Below are positions 49,744-58,994 of a stretch of 64,000 bases of DNA, in pieces (position 1 is the stretch's first letter; the number at the start of each line of letters is the position of its first letter). Location: assembly GCA_964481425.1 (NCBI GenBank), contig CAYZTM010000014.1, positions 35,495 to 99,494 on the forward strand, written 5' to 3'. The notes beneath the pieces are model-generated. The model had not been told where the DNA came from. It worked only from the letters and a program-made list of their open reading frames with translations, and did not search any database. The DNA is from MKUN01 sp964481425. GTDB lineage: Bacteria > Bacteroidota > Bacteroidia > Chitinophagales > Chitinophagaceae. Position numbers and translations under genes: made by a program.

Positions 49744-50271
49744 ATGCCGGTAACACGTCCTTTCAACCTGGCTCAATGGATAGATGAGCATCGCCACCTG
49801 CTGAAGCCCCCGGTGGGCAATCAATGCGTTTATAAAGACGCGGGCGACTTCATAGTAATGGTGGTAGGCGGCCCCAACAGCCGTAAAGATTTTCACTACA
49901 ACCATACCGAGGAGCTTTTTTACCAGCTGGAGGGCGATGTGGTAGTACGCATTCAGGAAGATGGCAAGATAGTGGACATACCCATTAAGCAGGGCGATAT
50001 GTTCCTGCTGCCGGCAGGTGTGCCCCACTCGCCCCAGCGTGGCCCCAATACCGTGGGCCTGGTGATAGAGAAGGTGCGCGGCGGCGATGAGAAGGACGCC
50101 TTCATGTGGTTTTGCGAGAACTGCGGCAATAAGCTGTACGAAGAATGGCTGAACGTCAACGATATAGTGACGCAGCTGCCCCCGGTAATGGAGGCCTTCT
50201 ATGCCGATGAGCAGAAGCGCACCTGTAGCAAATGCGGCACGGTGATGCAGCCACCAAAGCCCGTGCAATAA
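49744..50271 (+). CDS. 3-hydroxyanthranilate 3,4-dioxygenase
   Basis: 175 residues, the length of bacterial enzymes. It opens the ring of 3-hydroxyanthranilate in the kynurenine route to quinolinate/NAD or in tryptophan breakdown. The cupin iron ligands are His51, Glu57 and His95 (DFHYNHTEELFYQ and AGVPHSPQ), at the same residue numbers as in the characterised Cupriavidus enzyme. The C-terminal rubredoxin-like iron site is present: Cys124/Cys127 (FCENCG) and Cys161/Cys164 (CSKCG). No other kynurenine-pathway gene is in the window. It follows the CNNM gene by 57 bases and may be co-transcribed. Confidence 0.94.
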   Translation: MPVTRPFNLAQWIDEHRHLLKPPVGNQCVYKDAGDFIVMVVGGPNSRKDFHYNHTEELFYQLEGDVVVRIQEDGKIVDIPIKQGDMFLLPAGVPHSPQRGPNTVGLVIEKVRGGDEKDAFMWFCENCGNKLYEEWLNVNDIVTQLPPVMEAFYADEQKRTCSKCGTVMQPPKPVQ

Positions 50272-50331
50272 GGCTACATATTATTTAGCTTAATTTTTAG
50301 CAGGGGTATTAGAGAAATAAAGGCAAACGAC

Positions 50332-50339
50332 TATTTTTG
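50332..50339 (+). promoter_or_regulatory. -7 element of the 94-residue protein / hldD pair
   Basis: TATTTTTG fits TAnnTTTG and ends 29 bases before the ATG at 50369. Confidence 0.55.
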
Positions 50340-50368
50340 CAACATTCAATAAAACAAGCATCAAGTAA

Positions 50369-50653
50369 ATGTCTCACGAAACACATAGCGAAGGCGCTCA
50401 CGGCAAGGAATTTCAGTCTACCACCTCAATGCGCTCGTCTTTCTGGCTGGTAGTGATATTGGCCGGCCTGTTTGTAGCCGCCCTCAACTTTGTAGAGATA
50501 GAAGGCAAAAGCAGTGAAGGCGAAGGCCACCAAACCGAGGCCGTGGAAGGACATGAAGGCGCAGCTACCATGCACGAAGAGCATGCGGCCCCCGCAGCCG
50601 AGGGCCATATGGAACACACTGCCGACACTACTCACACCGAAGCAGCTCACTAG
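50369..50653 (+). CDS. Single-pass membrane protein with His/Glu/Ala-rich tail, 94 residues
   Basis: A short charged N-terminus (MSHETHSEGAHGKEFQS), one membrane helix (about 27-45, SSFWLVVILAGLFVAALNFV), then a low-complexity tail of His, Glu and Ala (EGEGHQTEAVEGHEGAATMH, ... HMEHTADTTHTEAAH). The 18 or so histidines suggest metal binding, but this is inference from composition. It precedes hldD by 21 bases and shares its promoter. Confidence 0.7.
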   Translation: MSHETHSEGAHGKEFQSTTSMRSSFWLVVILAGLFVAALNFVEIEGKSSEGEGHQTEAVEGHEGAATMHEEHAAPAAEGHMEHTADTTHTEAAH

Positions 50654-50674
50654 GCCTGCAGGGCAAATGCAAGC

Positions 50675-51655
50675 ATGCAGTTAGGCGACAACATAGCCAT
50701 AACAGGCGCCGCAGGCTTTATAGGAAGCTACCTTGTAGGCTACCTGAACCAGATAGGCTATGAGGACCTTGTGCTGGTAGACGACTTCAGCAACGAAAAG
50801 AAAGCCCCCAACCTGGAGGGCAAGCGCTACCTGCACAAAGTGGACCGCAACGAGTTCTTCGACTGGTACGCACAACACCCCGGCAGCATACAGTATATGT
50901 TCCACCTCGGGGCCCGCACCGATACCACCGACCCGGACTATGAGATCTTCCGCAAGCTGAATTTAGAATACTCACAAAAGATATGGGAGCTCTGCACTAA
51001 AGAGCAGGTGCCGCTGGTATATGCCTCCTCGGCAGCCACCTACGGCAATGGCGAGCATGGCTACAGCGATACCATGGCCGATATAAGCGTGCTGCAGCCG
51101 CTGAATGCCTATGCCCTGTCCAAGCAGCAGTTCGATATGTGGGCACTGCAGCAGCAGGACGCACCACCCCACTGGGCCGGTGTAAAGTTCTTCAATGTAT
51201 ATGGGCCCAACGAGTTCCACAAAGGCAGGATGGCCTCGGTGGTCTATCATGCCTATAACCAGGTAAAAGAGAAGGGCGAGGTAAAACTGTTCAGCTCGCA
51301 CAACCCTGAGTTCGCAGACGGCGAGCAGATGCGCGACTTCGTATATGTGCGCGATGTGGTAAGGATGTGCATCTGGCTGATGGTGCAGCAGCCGGGCAAT
51401 GGCCTGTACAATGTGGGCACCGGTAAGGCCCGTACCTTCAAAGATCTTGTAAAGGCCATATTCAAAGTACTGCGCCGGCCCGAGAATATTGTTTACATCG
51501 ATACCCCAGAAGATATCCGCGACAAGTACCAGTACTACACTCAAGCCGATATGCACAAGTTCCTCCAAACCGGCTACGACCGGCCCTTCTGCACCATAGA
51601 GGAAGGCATAAGAGAATACGTCACCTTCTACCTGGAGCGCAATAGCTGTTTCTAA
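50675..51655 (+). CDS. hldD: ADP-L-glycero-D-manno-heptose 6-epimerase
   Basis: 326 residues of the extended SDR type. NADP-binding motif ITGAAGFIGSYLVGYL at the N-terminus, then LVDDFSNEKKAPNL, the Ser/Tyr/Lys active site (YASSAATYGNGEHGY, then YALSKQQFD) and FFNVYGPNEFHKGRMASVVYH, all as in HldD/RfaD. It makes the heptose donor for the lipopolysaccharide inner core. The partner genes hldE and gmhA/gmhB are not in the window. Downstream there is a terminator shared with the convergent 1671-residue gene. Confidence 0.94.
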   Translation: MQLGDNIAITGAAGFIGSYLVGYLNQIGYEDLVLVDDFSNEKKAPNLEGKRYLHKVDRNEFFDWYAQHPGSIQYMFHLGARTDTTDPDYEIFRKLNLEYSQKIWELCTKEQVPLVYASSAATYGNGEHGYSDTMADISVLQPLNAYALSKQQFDMWALQQQDAPPHWAGVKFFNVYGPNEFHKGRMASVVYHAYNQVKEKGEVKLFSSHNPEFADGEQMRDFVYVRDVVRMCIWLMVQQPGNGLYNVGTGKARTFKDLVKAIFKVLRRPENIVYIDTPEDIRDKYQYYTQADMHKFLQTGYDRPFCTIEEGIREYVTFYLERNSCF

Positions 51656-51695
51656 AAAAACAAACCGGGCCACTTGAACAAGCAGCCCGGTAAAA
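51652..51695 (-). terminator. Terminator of the 1671-residue T9SS gene
   Basis: Arms CCGGGC and GCCCGG (51665-51690) with the minus-strand T run (complement of A7 at about 51655). It lies between convergent genes. Confidence 0.7.
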
Positions 51696-51711
51696 CCAGA
51701 TAGTAGTATCC

Positions 51712-54700
51712 CTACCTCACCAGGGTCACATCTCCCTTCTGGTAAGTGTCTTTACCCTCGCATTTGAATTTCACGAGGTACTGATATACGCCCATATCCT
51801 GCGCTACGCCATTGTAGCTGCCATCCCATCCTGCATTTTCATCGCTGGTTGTATATACTTCCTGCCCATAGCGATTGAACACTTTGAGGCTCTCGAGCTT
51901 ATGCCTGCCCGGGTTCAGTATGCGGAACAGATCATTCTTACCATCGCCGTTGGGTGAGAAGGCCGTTGGTAACAGCAGCTCACAGCAGGGTTTGGTGTTG
52001 ATCATGATGCTGTCCATGCTGGTGCAGCCGTATTCATTGGTCACCTCGAGGCTTACGTATACGCTACGGTCGGCATGCACTTTTACTATCGGGCTGTTAT
52101 AATCATAGTCAAACATCTGTAGCGGCGCCCATTTATATTGGTACTTGCTGTTGTTGATGCTGGCTGATAGTTCAATATCCGAGCCTTCGCACACAACATC
52201 GGTTGCCGAGCTGCCGATCTTAGCTTCGGGGCGTTCATGCACCATAAGGGTATCACTCACCTTTGTATCACACTGGTCTTTTGCCGTTATATTGAGCGAT
52301 ACTATATGCTGGCCCGGGTTGCTCCACTCGAGGTAGTAAGGGCCCTGGCCGCTTATTTCCGTAGCGCCATCCGAAGTGTGCGCGCCGTCTATATTCCATG
52401 TATAATCCTGCACCTCCATATCCACCATACTGATCTCGGTATACACGGGATCGTCGGTACAGACAATATTGTTGCGTACATTGAGGCTCACCGTCGGGGT
52501 TTGCTTCACCTTAATGCTGTGAGTAGCCGGGGGACTAAAGCAACCGTTCTCACTCGCCACCAGCGTTATATCGAATGTTCCAACGGCGTTGAAGCGGACG
52601 ATGTAAGGGCCTTGTCCTGAACCATTCTCTATTATACTACCTACGGGCCATTGCCAGTTGTAGCTGGTGGTATTGCTACCATTGCCCACATAGGTTATCA
52701 ATAATGTATCGCCCTGGCAAACCTCATCGCGCGATGATATGATATCTGCGGTAGGCTTATAATATACTGTTACTTTTAGCGGAGCCAGGTCACTCTCACA
52801 ACCGTTCACCGTCTGGCTTACGTACCATGTAGTGACAGCTGGTACATCCGTAGGTGGAACGGGGGTATTGGCAAGTGGTACGCCACCTAATGAACTGTTG
52901 TACCATTTCAGGTTTTGCCCTACTGCTGTGAGTGCGATAGAAGAGTCGTACTGGCAATATCTTACATCCTGTGTGAGCGGCGGTTCCGGCTTAGGTATGA
53001 TGGTAACCGATATTGGCAGCCTGTTGCTTTCACATCCATCAATGGTCTGGGTAACATACCAAACGGTCACACCGGGCACATCGGTAGGTGGTATGGGTGC
53101 AGTATCTGCAGCCGTGCCGCCTGTTGGCACCGTGTACCATTTAAGAGAATCACCTGTTGCTACCAGCGGCACAGCCGTGCTGTCGAACTGACAGTAGGTA
53201 AATGCCGGGCTTCCTGTTATGGGAGCCAGGGGTTTGGGCTTGATGAGTACCGTTTGCAATGCGCGAGCTCCTTCGCAACCCGGTTGTGTAGTTTCACTTA
53301 CATACCAGGTAAAAGTACCGGGTACAGAGGTACCGGGAATAGGAGCAACATCCGTACCTAAACCTCCTACCGGTACAGTATACCACTTAAGGGTATCCGC
53401 AGGGTTGGCCGGTGTGGCTGTTAAGGCTACGGAAATATCGGTTTGGCAATACACCATATCGTCCGGAACGGGAGCAGGTGGTGTCTGGTTGATGATAACA
53501 CTCACAGTAGATGGAACCAATAAGCCACAACCATAGGGATTGACCACGCTCAAATTGTACATACCCGCATCGGGAGTCTGTGCATTTGGCACAGTAGAAT
53601 TAGTAGTGGTATCGGGGCTTGAAAGTCCCGGCCCGGTCCATATGTATATGAGGTTTGGATCGGCCCCGGTCACATCCATGTGCAGGTCATTACCCGAGCA
53701 TAGAGGTGTATTTACTGCAAAAGTAGGCGGTGCAGGCGCTGCATACACCGTTACAGGAATGGTAAACGGTGCCGATACACAGTTCGCAATAGTGGCAGTA
53801 ACTGTATATACCCCTGTTGCACTCGCCGGTGCATTAGGCACTGTCGGGTTAGCCTGGTTGACAGGATTCACAAATGCAGGGCCTGTCCAGGAATAGGAAT
53901 TGGCTACAGCAGGATTGCCGTTCAAAGTAACATTGCTGGACAAAACCAAAGTCTGCCCTTCGCAAATGGGTGCATTGGTATTTGCAGTCACTACAGGCGG
54001 ATTAGGGTCACTGATAGTTACAGAACCTGCGTTATTAGACACACAATTATTAAGTGTAACGATAAAGTTGTTGTATGTACCTGCGGGTAAACCTGTAATA
54101 ATAACCGCACCTGTTGCATCGGACATGATCGTCGGTGTATAAGCATTAGTACCATCATCGTAGCTGACCTGGTAATTAGTATTGGGCAGCAAGCCCTGTA
54201 ACGCAACATAACCATTACTTCCACTGCAGGTAGAGGGACCACCTGATGTGGTGCCGCTTATCACGGGTGGCGCAGGATCGTTAATTACGAGGGGGCCCAC
54301 GATGTTCGAAGTGCATGCTATTCTTACCACATAAATATTGACGTACGTATTTGCCGGCAAGTTATTTTCTGTGTAGTTACCCAACGCATCGGTAATGATA
54401 TTTACCGGCGTAACTGCATTGTTATAATACAGATCGTAAGCGGTATTGGGCAATAGCCCCTGTATGGTGAAGCTGCCATCGCTGCCACCGCAACTGGTAG
54501 TACTTGCAGTTGTGGTACCTGTGATAGCCGGAGGCGCGGGATCGGACACTACTGCCGGGCCCACAACGTTAGATGTACAGTTGTTCCTTACTACGTAAAT
54601 ATTGATGTAATTATTTGCGGGTAATCCCGTAACGGTGTAATCACCCAAAGCATCTGTTATTATGTTCAGAGCAGTAGCTGCATTGTTGTAATACAGATCA

Positions 54701-56727
54701 TAAGCAGTATTGGGAAGCAGGCCTTGTACTGTAAAACTACCGTCACTGCCGCCACAGGTGCTGGTACTTGTAGTTGTTGTGCCTGTTATCAGGGGTGGTG
54801 TGGGGTCGAGTATATCAACCGGTCCTGTCAATATGTTAGAGGCGCACTGTGTGGTTAGCGACTTGACGCTTATATTGGTGTATGATGCTGCTGGTAATCC
54901 CGTAACAGTTACCGTATTAGCAACAGAGGCAATAGAACCCGAAGTGTTGGTACCCGTAAGGCTGCTGGTGTAGGTGACTGTGTAGTTACCGGCCAATGCA
55001 ATACCGGTAACTGTGATGCTACCATCGCTTCCCCCACAGGTTGTGGTACCTGATGAACCAAGGCCGGTAATAGATGGCCCTGCAGGATCTGTTAATACTA
55101 CAGGTCCGGCGAGTATATTGGAGAAACATAAAGTGCTCAATGACTTAATGCTGATATTGGTGTAAGTAGCAGAAGGCAAACCTGAAACTGTCACGGTATT
55201 ACCTGCCGAAGCTATAGAGCCTGTTGTGACAGTGCCCGCTAAACTACTCGTGTACGTGACCGTATAGTTGCCCGCCAATGAGGTTCCGGAAATAGTAATG
55301 GTACCGTCGCTACCACCGCAAGTGGTAGGACCGGTAGATGACAACCCGATAATATTAGGCCCGGCGGGATCGGTCAATGTTAGGGGTCCCGGCAAGGTAT
55401 TGGATGTACATAAAGTAGTAGATGACTTGATGCTGAAATTGGTATAAGTAGCTGCGGGCAGACCAGTGACCGTAACGGTATTACCGGCAGCGGCAATAGC
55501 CCCTGTAGTTACATTGCCGGTAAGGCTACTGGTATAGGTGACCGTATAATTCCCGGTCAAAGAAGTGCCTGTTATAGTAATAGTGCCATTAGACCCACCG
55601 CAGGTAGTGGGATTTGAAAAGGAAAGTGCTGTAATATTCGGCGGCGTAGGGTTAACCAGGACTACAGGCCCGGCGAGGGTATTGGAGCTGCATGTGGCTG
55701 CGGCCGCTTTAATACTGAAATTGGTATAAGTAGCTGCCGGCAATCCCGTAATGGTTACGGAATTTGCTGCAGCAGCAATGTTACCTGTAGTAGTTGTACC
55801 TGTAAGGCTACTTGTATAGGTCACAGTGTAGTTACCGGTCAGTGCTGTACCATTAATAGTTATAGTACCGTTTGAACCACCACAGGTAGTAGGATTGGTA
55901 AAAGTAAGCGAGGTAATACTTGGTGGGATACAAGCAGGGGTCCAACGGAAGTAAGTATATAAATTAGACGGTCTTGAATTGCTCCTTGTCCGTACCGACT
56001 GGGCATTAGTAGTTGCCAGGGCTGTGTTATTCAACCAGGGGTTGTTTGTTGTCATATTCCGGTGGTTGAAGTCCGAATTGCCGGTGCCCCGCAAGCCCAC
56101 CTGTGCCGACAGGGCATCTGTTGTCATGGAACAATTACCATATGCAGCTTCGATAATGTTGGTGGTTTCATACATGTTTATTACAAAGGAGATATTCTCC
56201 GGTCCTATACCAGCTATTGCATATCGTGTGGCCTGAAACCATTTTATGGTCAATGTGCGATTAGGTGCAGTACCTGTCATATTATATACCACCGGTGAAT
56301 TGAACAAGTCAATAAGGTCCGCCGACCATGCACCAAATGCCCCGGCGTAACCCGCATTGGAACTTATGGGTGTATAGTTACCGCCTGTAGGTGCGGTAGC
56401 ACCAAAAGTGATAAAGCCATTACTGCTAACGCGGCAACTTGTATAGTTAGTCCCATTAAAATTGAAGGTAAAACCAGCGGGAAAATTAAATAGGGAAACA
56501 TTGTCGTCCCACCAACCACTGATAATTGCAGTTCCGGATGAAGTACTGGCAGGATTGGTCGCTACTGTTCCTTGTGAAAAGGTGTAACCTGTTGCTACCT
56601 GTGCAGTGGATTTTGGCGGAGAAAACGCCAGGAAGATCAAAATCGCAATAATGAAAATTTTCTGTATTGCTTTACTGTTAATTGTTTGCGGACGAGCGGG
56701 GTGTTTTTGAGTAGATAGTGTAAACAT
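51712..56727 (-). CDS. Very large T9SS type B protein with repeated beta modules
   Basis: 1671 residues. A signal/hydrophobic segment (IIAILIFLAFSPPKSTAQ) is at about 27-43. An N-terminal beta-sandwich to ~270 resembles a nidogen/PA14-like surface domain (FNFPAGFTFNFNGTNYT, GAWSADLIDLF). Seven repeats of ~85 residues follow (TTCGGSNGTITI... ATYTNFSIK, later versions GSFTVQGLLPNTAYDLYYNN). Then come two Ig-like domains and three Ig-like modules of the YCQ...LKWY...WYVSQT...GCES type, also found in the genes at 13109 and 16040. Two PKD-like domains and a CHU_C sorting domain (LPTAFSPNGDGKNDLF ... KGDVTLVR) end it. Likely a surface adhesin exported by the type IX system. Confidence 0.9.
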   Translation of the reverse strand: MFTLSTQKHPARPQTINSKAIQKIFIIAILIFLAFSPPKSTAQVATGYTFSQGTVATNPASTSSGTAIISGWWDDNVSLFNFPAGFTFNFNGTNYTSCRVSSNGFITFGATAPTGGNYTPISSNAGYAGAFGAWSADLIDLFNSPVVYNMTGTAPNRTLTIKWFQATRYAIAGIGPENISFVINMYETTNIIEAAYGNCSMTTDALSAQVGLRGTGNSDFNHRNMTTNNPWLNNTALATTNAQSVRTRSNSRPSNLYTYFRWTPACIPPSITSLTFTNPTTCGGSNGTITINGTALTGNYTVTYTSSLTGTTTTGNIAAAANSVTITGLPAATYTNFSIKAAAATCSSNTLAGPVVLVNPTPPNITALSFSNPTTCGGSNGTITITGTSLTGNYTVTYTSSLTGNVTTGAIAAAGNTVTVTGLPAATYTNFSIKSSTTLCTSNTLPGPLTLTDPAGPNIIGLSSTGPTTCGGSDGTITISGTSLAGNYTVTYTSSLAGTVTTGSIASAGNTVTVSGLPSATYTNISIKSLSTLCFSNILAGPVVLTDPAGPSITGLGSSGTTTCGGSDGSITVTGIALAGNYTVTYTSSLTGTNTSGSIASVANTVTVTGLPAASYTNISVKSLTTQCASNILTGPVDILDPTPPLITGTTTTSTSTCGGSDGSFTVQGLLPNTAYDLYYNNAATALNIITDALGDYTVTGLPANNYINIYVVRNNCTSNVVGPAVVSDPAPPAITGTTTASTTSCGGSDGSFTIQGLLPNTAYDLYYNNAVTPVNIITDALGNYTENNLPANTYVNIYVVRIACTSNIVGPLVINDPAPPVISGTTSGGPSTCSGSNGYVALQGLLPNTNYQVSYDDGTNAYTPTIMSDATGAVIITGLPAGTYNNFIVTLNNCVSNNAGSVTISDPNPPVVTANTNAPICEGQTLVLSSNVTLNGNPAVANSYSWTGPAFVNPVNQANPTVPNAPASATGVYTVTATIANCVSAPFTIPVTVYAAPAPPTFAVNTPLCSGNDLHMDVTGADPNLIYIWTGPGLSSPDTTTNSTVPNAQTPDAGMYNLSVVNPYGCGLLVPSTVSVIINQTPPAPVPDDMVYCQTDISVALTATPANPADTLKWYTVPVGGLGTDVAPIPGTSVPGTFTWYVSETTQPGCEGARALQTVLIKPKPLAPITGSPAFTYCQFDSTAVPLVATGDSLKWYTVPTGGTAADTAPIPPTDVPGVTVWYVTQTIDGCESNRLPISVTIIPKPEPPLTQDVRYCQYDSSIALTAVGQNLKWYNSSLGGVPLANTPVPPTDVPAVTTWYVSQTVNGCESDLAPLKVTVYYKPTADIISSRDEVCQGDTLLITYVGNGSNTTSYNWQWPVGSIIENGSGQGPYIVRFNAVGTFDITLVASENGCFSPPATHSIKVKQTPTVSLNVRNNIVCTDDPVYTEISMVDMEVQDYTWNIDGAHTSDGATEISGQGPYYLEWSNPGQHIVSLNITAKDQCDTKVSDTLMVHERPEAKIGSSATDVVCEGSDIELSASINNSKYQYKWAPLQMFDYDYNSPIVKVHADRSVYVSLEVTNEYGCTSMDSIMINTKPCCELLLPTAFSPNGDGKNDLFRILNPGRHKLESLKVFNRYGQEVYTTSDENAGWDGSYNGVAQDMGVYQYLVKFKCEGKDTYQKGDVTLVR

Positions 56728-56959
56728 AAAATAGAGTTGTTCTTAAGAAAATGATTTATTAATCTTAAATACGCACTCTAAATTTAACGTATTTTATATA
56801 AACTGACAATCAATAAGTTCAATATTTTTTCAAAATATAATTTTTAGTTAGCTGCTTATTAATATTTTTTAATCAAAAGTTAAAAATAAATTCTAACATT
56901 TTTGTTTTATAAATCGCTGAAAAGGGAATCAAATGCAAAAATTTATAAATATGAAACGA

Positions 56960-58951
56960 TCATTTACTAATATGTTCAAGCTTCTGCCGATAGTAACTGG
57001 CACTATCCAGGCTGCGATGGCTATTATAATGATCGATGAGGAAAGATAAGATCAGTTTGTTAGCAGGCTTCAATTCTGCTGCAACCCTACAGTAGTACAC
57101 TATACTTGTCGTGTCATGTTTAAAAGACGAGACGTCTGCAAGCTGAATATAAGGAACGGAACTACTGCTGCGCCCCGCAACTACCAGTAAGACATCCTCC
57201 GCCCCCACTGTATCTCCTCTGACAACAAGCAATTTGCTCAGATCGCAATAGGCATCCAGATAAGTTGAGTCGGTGCGTATGGACCTTTGAAAATAGATCA
57301 TTGCGGAGTCATAATTACCTTCTTTCATATCCAGCATTGCGATATCGTGATACGTACGTGCAGGTTTTGTAGTAGTAGCCAAAGACCTGCGCATGTAGTC
57401 GCGTGCAAGTCCAAAACTATCCTGCCAGGTGTATATGAGCGCAAGGTCATTCAAAGCATTTGGGAAGGTAGGACTAATGCTTAAAGTCTTTTTAAAATGG
57501 TTTTTAGCTGCCGACAAATAATACGAAACACTGTCTGTATACATGGGAGTGCCCGATTGCTGAGCAACAATTCTGTACTCCTTCGCCTTAGCCACTAATT
57601 GCTCCGCATACAAGCTATTAGCCTTTGCCGAGCTGCCCAGGTAGGCCATATCATGTGCATAAAGGGTATCTTTATCATACCAGTCATTGTTACGGGCAAT
57701 ACAGCGCACAGCGTAGAACAGCAGAACCAACAGGATGCTAAAATGTAAATACTTATCTAGTCTTGTTTCGGCATGAGAGGCTTTTATTTTAAGCAACAAC
57801 CATTGCAAAGCATAGTATAACATTATGCAAAAACCCAGTGTGGAGATATAAGTATATCGTTCGGCCATAAGACCGGGAACCGGCATAAAGAGATTGGAAT
57901 ACATTAGCATGGCAGCAAGATAAACAGCAGCGCCAAACGCTACCATATCTCTGCGCAGAAAATGGCGAATGGTAAATACAGATAAGAGCGTGTAGAAAAA
58001 TAATGAAGCTATAGCAAGGGGATCGGACCAGCTGACCACCCGGACATAATCGGCACCATAATAGTAAGCAAGCTGATAAGGGAAAATATGGAGTATAAGA
58101 TAACGCCCCATGATATAGAATGCTGTAGCGCTACGCGTAAAAATATTGAATGGAGATAAATAGAATGGATTCTCATGCTCATAGAAAGGGCGGTTGACAC
58201 TCAAATGCAGAACATTATGGACGCGGTACAAGAATATTGACAGAACAAACAGCAATGTATATGCAATTATTCTCTTGACCGGTAGGTTGCTGAAGCAATA
58301 GAAAGCAAGCGGTACAATGATAAAAAAGGGCCAGATGGTCTTTTTGGAAATAATAGCCAGGAAAAAGCAGAACACTGCCATTACAATATAAAGAAGCCTT
58401 TTTTCACCGGTGCGGGGTACCTGCCATACGGCGAGGTAACTTAGCAAAGCAAAGAAGAAGGCCAATAGCTCGTCCCGGTTCTTTATGCTATCTACGATCT
58501 CGGTATGAAGCGGGTGCAATGCAAATAACAACGTGATCCAGAAGGCAGCTGAGGCTTGTGTCTTTCCACTGAACCATGCCGATAGAAGCCTGAACAATAA
58601 CAGGCAAGTAGCGAGGTACAATAAAAGATCGATAAAATGACTAATAGCCGGGGCATCACCCAGCAATTCATATTGCAGCACAAAGCTAGCCAGTGTTAGT
58701 GGCCGGTATTCATAAGCATTATTCTCTTCAACAAAAGTTACAGTCGTAAATGAATGGAGCAGACCCTTTGCTCCATGTTCGGCAAATTCGGTCGCCCGCT
58801 TATGGTATAATTCATCATCGAGATTGAACTTGTTGTGCAGGCTGTTGAAATATACCAGCACGACCGCAAGAAGCACAACCAGGCGCTGTACCCAAACAGA
58901 GGGTAGGAAGGCACTTGAAGAGCTGCCATTATTAACCGGCGTAAGATTCAT
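56960..58951 (-). CDS. Multi-pass membrane protein with C-terminal TPRs
   Basis: 663 residues. About eleven membrane helices occupy residues 15-420, with the loop FNLDDELYHKRATEF after the first helix and HPLHTEIVDSIKNRDELLAF further on, both features of TMTC-like/GT-C glycosyltransferase membrane domains. Residues 440-660 contain four to five tetratricopeptide repeats (NALNDLALIYTWQDSFGLAR, TYHDIAMLDMKEGNYDSAMI, AYCDLSKLLVVRGDTVGAED). The combination resembles O-mannosyltransferase TMTC-type proteins. It may glycosylate exported proteins, in keeping with the secreted repeat proteins nearby; this is inference. Confidence 0.75.
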   Translation of the reverse strand: MNLTPVNNGSSSSAFLPSVWVQRLVVLLAVVLVYFNSLHNKFNLDDELYHKRATEFAEHGAKGLLHSFTTVTFVEENNAYEYRPLTLASFVLQYELLGDAPAISHFIDLLLYLATCLLLFRLLSAWFSGKTQASAAFWITLLFALHPLHTEIVDSIKNRDELLAFFFALLSYLAVWQVPRTGEKRLLYIVMAVFCFFLAIISKKTIWPFFIIVPLAFYCFSNLPVKRIIAYTLLFVLSIFLYRVHNVLHLSVNRPFYEHENPFYLSPFNIFTRSATAFYIMGRYLILHIFPYQLAYYYGADYVRVVSWSDPLAIASLFFYTLLSVFTIRHFLRRDMVAFGAAVYLAAMLMYSNLFMPVPGLMAERYTYISTLGFCIMLYYALQWLLLKIKASHAETRLDKYLHFSILLVLLFYAVRCIARNNDWYDKDTLYAHDMAYLGSSAKANSLYAEQLVAKAKEYRIVAQQSGTPMYTDSVSYYLSAAKNHFKKTLSISPTFPNALNDLALIYTWQDSFGLARDYMRRSLATTTKPARTYHDIAMLDMKEGNYDSAMIYFQRSIRTDSTYLDAYCDLSKLLVVRGDTVGAEDVLLVVAGRSSSSVPYIQLADVSSFKHDTTSIVYYCRVAAELKPANKLILSFLIDHYNSHRSLDSASYYRQKLEHISK

Positions 58952-58994
58952 GTTGATGGTCTATAAGATCGTCGCGATAGTTAAGAATAAATAT

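Noticed and set aside
53540..55700. Regularly spaced repeats that could suggest a CRISPR-like array
   Set aside because: The period is about 270 bases and the repeats translate in frame into beta modules of the 1671-residue protein; there are no short identical direct repeats with unique spacers.
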